IMG/VR virus record: IMGVR_UViG_3300038825_000380
Location: 15,014 to 35,345 of that record
DNA from: a virus
Strand: one strand, 5' to 3'
DNA: 20,332 nucleotides
The stretch's first letter is position 1; the number at the start of each line of letters is the position of its first letter. Both the position numbers and the translations under genes were made by a program. Of the stretch, positions 6,436 through 13,520 are shown in pieces. The notes below the pieces were generated by a model that was not told where the DNA came from, made no database searches, and worked only from the letters and a program-made list of their open reading frames with translations.

Positions 6436-6594
6436 TTTTCTTGTGCTATAATTAAGATACCAAAGTTCTGCCCGTAAGGATAACAGATGGGGTGGCCATG
6501 ATAGGCGTTAAACATCCGTTTGATAAAAACGTATTTTATAAGGTATCCCATTTGGATAAATACCGATAATATATTTTTATAGGAGGACTGAAAT
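6436..6594 (+). promoter_or_regulatory. Structured leader upstream of the major capsid gene
   Basis: This 159-base gap is by far the longest non-coding stretch between genes in the window. It carries an extended -10 promoter at its start and AGGAGG (6581-6586) at its end. Foldable elements include CGTTT/AAACG (6517-6521 with 6527-6531) and TATCC/GGATA (6544-6548 with 6554-6558, loop CATTT). An alternative is GGTAT/ATACC (6542-6546 with 6560-6564). GATACC (6456-6461) can instead pair with GGTATC (6542-6547), but a transcript from the local promoter would start near 6459 and contain only part of it. No open frame or tRNA fold is seen. A cis-regulatory leader or small RNA is possible. Confidence 0.6.
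6441..6452 (+). promoter_or_regulatory. Extended -10 sigma70-type promoter
   Basis: TATAAT lies at 6447-6452 with TG at 6444-6445, a perfect TGnTATAAT extended -10. The -35 position at a 17-base spacer reads TATGGA, a poor match, which extended -10 promoters tolerate. Transcription would start near 6459 and drive capsid and later genes through host RNA polymerase. T7 likewise has a promoter (phi10) before its capsid gene, though for its own polymerase. Confidence 0.6.
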
Positions 6595-7458
6595 ATGTCA
6601 GTACAAATAACTACAGCTTTTATAGAACAGTATAAAAGTAATGTATTTCATTTGGCACAGCAAAAAGGTTCAAGACTTAGAGATGCAGTCCGTACAGAAA
6701 CAGTTGTCGGTAAATCTCATTTCTTTGAAAGAATTGGCTCAACTGCTGCGCTAAAAAGAACATCCAGACATAGCGACACTCCAAGAGTTGACACACCTCA
6801 CTCTCGTAGGAAAGTAAGTATGGATGATTACGATTGGGCAGACTTAATTGATCAAGAAGATAAAGTAAGGATGCTTATCAGCCCACAGTCTGAATATGCA
6901 CAAGCAGGTGCATGGGCTATGGGAAGAGCAATGGATGATGCAATTATTGATGCAGCTTCTGGAAACGCCTTTGGTGGCGTAGCTGGTGGTACAACAGTAG
7001 CATTACCATCTGGGCAAAAAATTGCTCACGGCTCTGCTGGTTTATCAGTTACAAAACTGATCGAAGCAAAAGAAATCTTAGATGCTGCTGATATTGATCC
7101 TGAAGAGGAAAGATATTTAGTATGCACATCTAAACAACTATCAGATTTGTTAGCAATAACACAAATTACATCTGCAGACTTTAACTCTGTTAAAGCACTT
7201 GTTCAAGGTGAAATTGATACATTTATGGGATTCAATTTTATTAGAACAGAAAGACTAGATACTAACTCATCTAGCAACAGATTAGTTTTAGCATTTGCTA
7301 AATCTGGTATCGGCCTTGCTGTAGGCTCAGATATTCAAACTAGAATTTCTGAAAGAGCAGACAAAAATTATGCAACACAGGTGTTCTTGTCAATGACTAT
7401 CGGTGCAACTCGTATCGAAGATGAAAAAGTTGTTGAGATAGAATGTACTGAGAGTTAA
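6595..7458 (+). CDS. Major capsid protein
   Basis: The 287-residue protein follows the scaffold and matches the coat family I know as Phage_capsid_2, with an expected HK97-type fold (fold inferred). Recognisable parts are VQITTAFIEQYKSNVFHLAQQ at the start, RRKVSMDDYDWADLIDQEDKVRML, AGAWAMGRAMDDAIIDAASG and GFNFIRTERL in the second half (pieces of longer conserved blocks). Hundreds of copies build the icosahedral shell. A consensus GGAGG (6582-6586), 8 bases before the ATG, and its own promoter and leader fit very high expression. There is no internal slippery site or extension like the T7 10A/10B pair. The gene is followed after 15 bases by the probable decoration protein. Confidence 0.93.
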   Translation: MSVQITTAFIEQYKSNVFHLAQQKGSRLRDAVRTETVVGKSHFFERIGSTAALKRTSRHSDTPRVDTPHSRRKVSMDDYDWADLIDQEDKVRMLISPQSEYAQAGAWAMGRAMDDAIIDAASGNAFGGVAGGTTVALPSGQKIAHGSAGLSVTKLIEAKEILDAADIDPEEERYLVCTSKQLSDLLAITQITSADFNSVKALVQGEIDTFMGFNFIRTERLDTNSSSNRLVLAFAKSGIGLAVGSDIQTRISERADKNYATQVFLSMTIGATRIEDEKVVEIECTES

Positions 7459-7473
7459 TAGGAGGAATCAAAA

Positions 7474-7983
7474 ATGGCAACAGCTAAATCAGTCGAAATA
7501 ACAGCACTAGACGCAACGCCTAGAGAAGTCCTAGAAACAGGAAGTTTAGAGGGCAGAATGCGTGTGGCAAGTGGAACGATCGCAGCTGGAACAGGCGACA
7601 TTGATAATGATGATGTATTAATGATGGTACAAATCCCATCTAATGCAAAAGTATTATCAATCAAACTATTCAATGATGATCTAGATTCTAATGGTTCACC
7701 AACATTGGCAGCCAACGTAGGTCTATATTATGAGAATGGTACTGTTCTTGATGAAGATTGTTATGCAACAGCTATAACAACTTTACAAGCTGCAAACACA
7801 GCAGGTGTTGAAGTTGCTTTCGAAGCTAGAAATGTTAATGCAGTTTCTAACTTTGCTTGGGAAGATGGTGGTTTATCATCAGATCCAGGTGGAGCTTTAA
7901 GAGTTGCTTTAACTATGTCTAACGTAGCAGCAACAGCAGCAGCTGGTGATGTATCAGTTATCGTTACATATGTTGTAGACTAA
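7474..7983 (+). CDS. Probable capsid decoration or head structural protein
   Basis: This 169-residue protein is rich in Ala, Val, Thr, Asp and Gly with alternating hydrophobic residues, consistent with a mostly beta fold. It starts with ATAKSVEITALDATPRE, contains DDVLMMVQIPSNAKVLSIKL and NVGLYYENGT, and ends with VSVIVTYVVD. No enzyme motif or transmembrane segment is seen. I do not recognise a named family with certainty; similar proteins follow the capsid gene in marine podoviruses. A strong GGAGG (7461-7465) and the position right after the coat gene and before a hairpin suggest a highly expressed virion protein, with cement or decoration as the best guess. A head-tail joining role is the alternative. 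Confidence 0.65.
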   Translation: MATAKSVEITALDATPREVLETGSLEGRMRVASGTIAAGTGDIDNDDVLMMVQIPSNAKVLSIKLFNDDLDSNGSPTLAANVGLYYENGTVLDEDCYATAITTLQAANTAGVEVAFEARNVNAVSNFAWEDGGLSSDPGGALRVALTMSNVAATAAAGDVSVIVTYVVD

Positions 7984-7994
7984 AAAACAACAAC

Positions 7995-8018
7995 AGGGGG
8001 TAGTTTCGGCTACCCTCT
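7995..8018 (+). terminator. UUCG-capped hairpin after the capsid block
   Basis: AGGGGGTAG (7995-8003) pairs with CTACCCTCT (8010-8018) in a 9-bp stem with one G-U pair. The remaining six bases TTTCGG give a wobble pair closing a TTCG loop, a very stable tetraloop in RNA. It lies 11 bases after the stop codon at 7983. No T-run follows, so it may be a weak attenuator or a 3'-end stabiliser rather than a full terminator. T7 has its terminator (Tphi) at the same place, after gene 10. Confidence 0.72.
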
Positions 8019-8031
8019 TACAAGGTGAATT

Positions 8032-8610
8032 ATGGCAACAGAAGTTTCAATATGTTCAAACGCACTTAGAAGATTAGGAGATGATCCTATAACTTCCTTA
8101 ACAGATGATTCAGAAAGAGCTAGATTATGTAATGCTTTTTACGAAGATGCAAGAGATGCTTGTTTAAGAAGTCATCCTTGGAACTTTGCAATAACAAGAG
8201 CAAGTTTGACACAGCTTTCTGACTCACCTGTATATGGCTATGATTACCAATATGCTTTACCTACAGATCCTTATTGTCTAAGAGTATTAGCTATGGAGTA
8301 TGAGGATTATATATTTAAAGTAGAAAATTTTTCAACACAAGGCAGGGTGTTGTTAACAGATGAAGAAACTGCCAAGATAATTTATATTGCAAGGATTACA
8401 GACACAACACTGTTTGATTCTTTATTTGTAGACACATTAATTACTAAACTTGCATCTGACTTAGCATATCCAGTAACTAATAGTCTAAAAGTACAAGAAC
8501 AAATGTATAGGCTTTACCAGCTTAAACTTTCTGAAGCTCGTAGTATTGATGGACAAGAAGGGTTTATTGATGATCTTGTTTCAGATACATTTACGGATTT
8601 TAGAAGATAA
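8032..8610 (+). CDS. Tail tubular protein A, T7 gp11-like
   Basis: The 192-residue product shows the gp11 adaptor pattern: EVSICSNALRRLGDDPITSL at the N-terminus, then SERARLCNAFYEDARDACLRSHPWNFA, and an internal YQYALPTDPYCLRVL segment (in pieces). Length is close to T7 gp11 (196). It forms the ring joining portal to nozzle and the platform for tail fibres. AAGGTG (8022-8027) provides a modest ribosome site directly after the hairpin. The stop overlaps the start of tubular protein B (TAATG), so the two tail genes are likely coupled. The assignment is firm by motif and order. Confidence 0.93.
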   Translation: MATEVSICSNALRRLGDDPITSLTDDSERARLCNAFYEDARDACLRSHPWNFAITRASLTQLSDSPVYGYDYQYALPTDPYCLRVLAMEYEDYIFKVENFSTQGRVLLTDEETAKIIYIARITDTTLFDSLFVDTLITKLASDLAYPVTNSLKVQEQMYRLYQLKLSEARSIDGQEGFIDDLVSDTFTDFRR

Positions 8611-11108
8611 TGGCTAGAACACATCCAATACAAACAAATTTTACTGCAGGTGAACTTAGTCCTAAACTATTTGGACAGACTAATCTTGACAAGTATAGCA
8701 ATGGTGTAGAAACACTAGAGAACATGACTGTGTTTCCACAAGGTGGTGCAACTAGAAGAAGTGGCAGTAGATTCATATGTGAAGTCAAAAACTCTGCAAA
8801 TACTACAAGACTTATACCTTTTGAATTTAATGATGAACAAGCATATGTGTTAGAGTTTGGCGACCAGTATATAAGGTTTTTTAAAGACCAAGGACAAATA
8901 ACAGAGGCAGACAAATCTATATCTGCTATTACAAAAGCAAATCCAGCAGTTGTCACAGCTACTTCACATGGCTACAGTAATGGAGATGATGTTTGGATCA
9001 ACAGCGTAGGTGGTATGACAGAAGTAAATGGCAGAAGATACACTATAGCAAATGTAACAACACATACATTTGAATTATCAGGTGTAGATTCCACTAACTA
9101 TACTACATACACATCAGGTGGTACTGCAGCAAAGGTTTACGAAATTGCAACACCATATACATCAGCACAAGTATTTGATTTACAGTTTGCACAATCAGCA
9201 GATGTAATGTATATAGTACATCCTTCACATGAGCCAGAAAAGTTATCAAGAACAGGACATACATCTTGGACACTTGCAGATGTAGTTTTTGAAAAAGGAC
9301 CATACTTAGACACTAATACTACATCAACAACATTGAACCCAGCATCACATACAGTTGGCACAGGAGTTGCAGTCGTTGCATCAGCTACAACTGGTATCAA
9401 TGATGGAGATGGTTTTCAAGCAACTGACGTTGGAAGATTGCTTAGGTTTAGAGATGGTCATGCAAAAATAACAGCTCGTGCAGACACAACAAATATTACA
9501 ATAGAAATACTTGTAGATTTAGGATCAGCAACAGCATCAACAGATTGGCAACTAGGAACTTTTTCGGACACAACAGGGTTTCCAAAAGCTGTTACTTTTT
9601 TTGAACAACGATTAATTTATGGTGGAACAACATCATTTCCACAAACTATATTTGCATCACAGTCTGGATTGTTTGACAATTTTGATGCAGATGATGCAAG
9701 TGCATCTGACGCATTTATATATACTATTGCATCTAATAAGGTAAATGTTATTAGAGCATTAGCACCAGCTAGAGATCTTATTATCTTAACAGCAGGTGGT
9801 GAATTTAAAGTAGCTAGACCTACTGGAGAGCCATTAAAACCAGACAATGTAAATATTACACAACAAACTACATATGGAACACATAATACATTACCAGTAC
9901 AAATTGATGATGCTGTATTATTTGTGCAAAGACAAAGACAAAAAGTAAGAGCATTTGAGTTTAGATTTGCAGATGATGCTTACATAGCTCCAGATCTTAA
10001 CTTGTTAGCAGATCATGTAACAGGCACTGGTCTTGTTGATCTAGCATATGCACAAGAACCAGACAGAATCTTATATGCAGTGAGAGATGATGGTGAGCTA
10101 GTTGGACTTACATATTTAAAAGATGAAAAAATACTTGCATGGCATAGACACATTATAGGTGGTAAATCACAATCATGTACTGTTACAGTTTCTGATTATG
10201 CAAATATAGTATCAGGTTCTACACTTACTTTTACAAAATCAGATGGCACAACTGTTACATTTACATCTACAACAGGCACTGCAGGAACAAATGAATTTAA
10301 AACACAAACAAATAACAATACGACAGCAAGTAATTTACAGACAACTATAAATGGTCATGCAGATTTTACAGCTACAGTATCTAGTGCTGAAGTAACTATT
10401 ACAGAAACTACACCAGAAAGTACAGGATTTCTTACAGTAGATAGCAGTAGCCCTGTAAGACTTGCAATACAAAACGAAACTCATGCAGATGTAAAAAGTA
10501 TTACAACAATATCAGAGGCATCTGAGGATACAGTTTATATTATTGTGCAAAGATTAATTAACGGATCAACAGTACAATATGTAGAATATTTAGACAGTAC
10601 ATTAAATCAAGATTCTGGACTTGCAGGAACAGTTACAGGATCATCTACAACAGTTACAAGCTTAGATCATTTAGAAGGTGAAACAGTACAAATACTTATA
10701 GATGATGCAGTGTATCCAAAACAAAAAGTTACTAACGGAGCAGTAACAGTTAGCCTTCCAAGTACATTTGAAAGTAAAACAATAGAGGTAGGTCTTGGTT
10801 ATGTTTCTACTATAAAAACACTAAGACCAGAGGGTACTGCACAAGCAGGTACTGCACAAGGCAGGAAAAAAAGGTATAATGAAATTATAGTAAGATTATT
10901 AGATAGTGTTGGCGTAACTATTAATAACGATCAACTTCCATTTAGAAGTTCGGCAAATGCAATGGGTGAGCCAATACCAGCGTTTACAGGAGATAAAAGA
11001 GTTACTAACTTAGGTTGGGATAGAGATGGTCAGATAACCATAAAACAGACACAACCCCTACCTATGACAGTTCTAGCAGTTACTGGAACTATAGTAACAA
11101 CAGATTAA
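8610..11108 (+). CDS. Tail tubular protein B (nozzle), T7 gp12-like
   Basis: The 832-residue protein should form the tail nozzle. It opens with the characteristic IQTNFTAGELSPKLFGQ, LDKYSNGVETLENMTVFPQGGATRRSGSRF (in pieces). Later family marks are FPKAVTFFEQRLIYGG, LAPARDLIILTAGGEF and VLFVQRQRQKVRAFEF. Two regions look like inserted beta domains. Residues about 107-178 (ANPAVVTATSHGYSNGD to YTSGGTA) resemble the E1_FCCH-like repeat of phage tails. Residues about 520-624 are Thr/Ser/Gly-rich and interrupt the usual junction between WHRHIIGG and the TISEASEDTVYIIVQR strand. The C-terminal part ends with a QTQPLPMTVLAVTGTI strand. Length is similar to T7 gp12 (794). The next gene starts two bases after the stop. 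Confidence 0.93.
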   Translation: MARTHPIQTNFTAGELSPKLFGQTNLDKYSNGVETLENMTVFPQGGATRRSGSRFICEVKNSANTTRLIPFEFNDEQAYVLEFGDQYIRFFKDQGQITEADKSISAITKANPAVVTATSHGYSNGDDVWINSVGGMTEVNGRRYTIANVTTHTFELSGVDSTNYTTYTSGGTAAKVYEIATPYTSAQVFDLQFAQSADVMYIVHPSHEPEKLSRTGHTSWTLADVVFEKGPYLDTNTTSTTLNPASHTVGTGVAVVASATTGINDGDGFQATDVGRLLRFRDGHAKITARADTTNITIEILVDLGSATASTDWQLGTFSDTTGFPKAVTFFEQRLIYGGTTSFPQTIFASQSGLFDNFDADDASASDAFIYTIASNKVNVIRALAPARDLIILTAGGEFKVARPTGEPLKPDNVNITQQTTYGTHNTLPVQIDDAVLFVQRQRQKVRAFEFRFADDAYIAPDLNLLADHVTGTGLVDLAYAQEPDRILYAVRDDGELVGLTYLKDEKILAWHRHIIGGKSQSCTVTVSDYANIVSGSTLTFTKSDGTTVTFTSTTGTAGTNEFKTQTNNNTTASNLQTTINGHADFTATVSSAEVTITETTPESTGFLTVDSSSPVRLAIQNETHADVKSITTISEASEDTVYIIVQRLINGSTVQYVEYLDSTLNQDSGLAGTVTGSSTTVTSLDHLEGETVQILIDDAVYPKQKVTNGAVTVSLPSTFESKTIEVGLGYVSTIKTLRPEGTAQAGTAQGRKKRYNEIIVRLLDSVGVTINNDQLPFRSSANAMGEPIPAFTGDKRVTNLGWDRDGQITIKQTQPLPMTVLAVTGTIVTTD

Positions 11109-11109
11109 T

Positions 11110-11748
11110 ATGGATGCAAAATTAAAACAGCAAATAGAGGATGCAAAAAAATTACTAGAAAAATATGCTCCAAAAGGTGAGTTTTTAGCATACATAAATA
11201 AAGATGAAGCAAAACTTCTTATGGCTGCAGGTGGTTCTGGGTTGCCAGTTAAACAAACAGGTATTCCATCTTTTATACCTTGGTTAGCAATAGCAGTTGG
11301 AGCATCAGCAGGAATAAGTTTACTTGGTTCTTATAATCAACGTAAAATGTTAAAAAGAGCTGCAAAAGCAGATGGAAGAAGAGCTGCAGTAGCAGCAATA
11401 CAACAACGAATACAGGCAAATGAAAGAGCAGCATTAATATTATCTGAAAAAAGAGCTGCACAAGCTGCTAGAGGAATTGCAATGGGCGAAGGTTCTAGTT
11501 TGTTAGAAATGAATACTGTTGTTGACAATTTAGAAGATAGTTTATATTGGATTGATAAAGGTTTAACTTATGATCTTAATGAAATTGATTTTAGACTTGC
11601 AGGTGCATTATCAGAAAATGCAGCAAAGATGGGGCAAACATTAGTTAGTGCTATAGCAACTGGTTATCAAGTTAGTGGTAGTACGGCACAACCAACAACA
11701 ACAACTGGACTAACATCAGGTAGTCTTTTTGGAGCAGGTAAAAGATAA
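11110..11748 (+). CDS. Internal virion protein, T7 gp14-like
   Basis: The 212-residue protein has an N-terminal helix with FLAYINKDEAKLL (25-37) and GGSG, one hydrophobic segment at about 53-74 (IPSFIPWLAIAVGASAGISLL), and a long Ala/Arg-rich helix (80-130) with IQQRIQANERAALILSEKRAA. The end is Thr-rich and closes with SLFGAGKR. The single membrane segment, Ala-rich helix and place after tubular protein B match T7 gp14, an ejected protein that inserts in the outer membrane. The N-terminal LAYIN-type motif is not a part of T7 gp14 that I know and may be a fused small module. The stop overlaps the next ATG (TAATG). Confidence 0.78.
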   Translation: MDAKLKQQIEDAKKLLEKYAPKGEFLAYINKDEAKLLMAAGGSGLPVKQTGIPSFIPWLAIAVGASAGISLLGSYNQRKMLKRAAKADGRRAAVAAIQQRIQANERAALILSEKRAAQAARGIAMGEGSSLLEMNTVVDNLEDSLYWIDKGLTYDLNEIDFRLAGALSENAAKMGQTLVSAIATGYQVSGSTAQPTTTTGLTSGSLFGAGKR

Positions 11749-13517
11749 TGGCAATAAAAATCCCTAGAGGTGAAATAACTCAACGAGCAATGGGTGCTGG
11801 ATCATCATTGTCAGCACAAAGAAGTTTAGGTTCTGCAAATGTAGGAGATGCTGTATTTGATGCTGTAACCAAAATAGCTTTATATAAACAAAAAAAAGAT
11901 GAAAAAGAAGAAAAATATAGAGTCAGTCGAGTTGTTGAAGATAAAACTGCTGAATTGCTTTTAGATGTTACAAATAGAACAGATGCACTGCTAAATGACG
12001 ATAACAACAGAGAAAAACCTAAAGATTTTTTTACAAATGAATTCGATAAAATCAAAAGAGAATATTTTTTAGAGTTAAAAAAATTAGAAAAAACAGATCC
12101 AAGAGTAGCTGAAGCTCTGAAATCAAATTATTTTACTACACTGGGAAATTTGCAACAAAAATTAGGAACAAAACTTAGTAGTAGAAGGGGTGTTAATGTA
12201 GGTTTATTTATTCAAAATGCAACAAAAAATTATCAAAATCTTTTAGGAAATAACTTGAATAAATTTGGTGCTTTTAGAGATTTTAAAAATAAAACACAGC
12301 CAATGATAATTAGTCAAGCATTAGATTATGGATATAGTTATGATGCAAATGAAGAACTATTAAATGCAGAATTTCAAATGTTAAAAAACTCTTTAAGTAC
12401 CTTTACTGACAAAAACGGCAACTTAATACCTTTAAGACAAGATGGAGAATTTGATTATCAAACTATTTTAACAAGTTTGCGTGATAAAAAATCTAAAGTT
12501 ATTAGTCAAGATATACAAGATCGAAAGAGTATAAAAGAAGCATTTGGAATAGCAGATGATAAAGATGATAACTACGAAATAAGTTTAGAAGCATATGAAA
12601 GATTAATAACAAAAGTAGACGAAGAAGCGAAAACACAGAGAACAAATGATCTGCAAGAAGCAACTGCTAATGATGATGCTTTAGAAGCTAATTTTTTAGA
12701 TAGAATTACAACAGGTAAAGACATAACTCTTGATGAAATAAATAATGCTCCTTGGTCTGATAAAGGACAAGAAAGGAAAATAAGATTAGCTAAAAAATAT
12801 GAGGAAATTATTTCTGGCGAAGTAAATTTTGACGACAGAAGAGTTGACGTTATAGAAGCTGTAGAAACAGCAATTTTTAATAGTCAAAAACCAGGATATA
12901 AAGGAACAAAAATTGACGATATTTATGATGAATTTCCAATAATAATTGATGGTAAAAAAACAGATGTAAGCATATGGGGATTGTTTGGCAAAGGGTTGTT
13001 GTTAGAAGATATCAAAGAATTTGAAAATGATTTTAAAAGATCACCTAAACAAAGAGAGTTAGCAGGTTATCAAAAAGAAGTATTTAATAATAATATGAAA
13101 TCATTAGAACAAAATTTATGGCCTAATGCTGTTCGTGCCAAATATCCAGAAGGAAATATTTATATACAACGTGTTAAAGAATTAATACGAACACGTTATT
13201 TTGATTTAAGATCAAAAGGTGTATCTCATGAAGAAGCAAGTTCTTTAGATTTTAATAATAAAGATTCTGCTTTTTATAAAATAAATGAAAAATTTAGAAA
13301 TACATATGATTGGAGAAAATTAGAATCTTTTGAAGAAAAAGTTGCGATAGATACAGGTGAAATTACTATAGATACTGCACCAGAAAAAGCATATTTAGAT
13401 GCAATAAAAGGTGAAGTTGATCCTATAAAACGTGCGCAAAAAGAAAATGAATGGATGAAAGCATTTCGTTTAAATGAAAGAGACCTAGAAAGAATAGAAG
13501 AAAAATTTGGAAAATAA
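11748..13517 (+). CDS. Internal virion protein C, T7 gp15 position
   Basis: This 589-residue protein is highly charged and predicted helical almost throughout, with no signal peptide, membrane segment or catalytic motif that I can see. A Ser/Gly-rich N-terminus (QRAMGAGSSLSAQRSLGS) leads into helical, Lys/Glu-rich stretches (ALYKQKKDEKEEKYRV) and a C-terminal helix NERDLERIEEKFGK. Family identity is mainly positional: it lies between the gp14-like and the giant gp16-like gene, where T7 encodes gp15 (747 residues), an internal core protein ejected into the periplasm. The sequence is A-rich in codon choice (aaa, gaa, tta). Start is ATG in a TAATG overlap; the following gene begins 4 bases after the stop. 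Confidence 0.68.
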   Translation: MAIKIPRGEITQRAMGAGSSLSAQRSLGSANVGDAVFDAVTKIALYKQKKDEKEEKYRVSRVVEDKTAELLLDVTNRTDALLNDDNNREKPKDFFTNEFDKIKREYFLELKKLEKTDPRVAEALKSNYFTTLGNLQQKLGTKLSSRRGVNVGLFIQNATKNYQNLLGNNLNKFGAFRDFKNKTQPMIISQALDYGYSYDANEELLNAEFQMLKNSLSTFTDKNGNLIPLRQDGEFDYQTILTSLRDKKSKVISQDIQDRKSIKEAFGIADDKDDNYEISLEAYERLITKVDEEAKTQRTNDLQEATANDDALEANFLDRITTGKDITLDEINNAPWSDKGQERKIRLAKKYEEIISGEVNFDDRRVDVIEAVETAIFNSQKPGYKGTKIDDIYDEFPIIIDGKKTDVSIWGLFGKGLLLEDIKEFENDFKRSPKQRELAGYQKEVFNNNMKSLEQNLWPNAVRAKYPEGNIYIQRVKELIRTRYFDLRSKGVSHEEASSLDFNNKDSAFYKINEKFRNTYDWRKLESFEEKVAIDTGEITIDTAPEKAYLDAIKGEVDPIKRAQKENEWMKAFRLNERDLERIEEKFGK

Positions 13518-13520
13518 ATT

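Noticed and set aside
6436-6594. tRNA or integration site in the capsid leader
   Set aside because: No cloverleaf, no T-loop sequence and no direct repeat typical of an attachment site was found.
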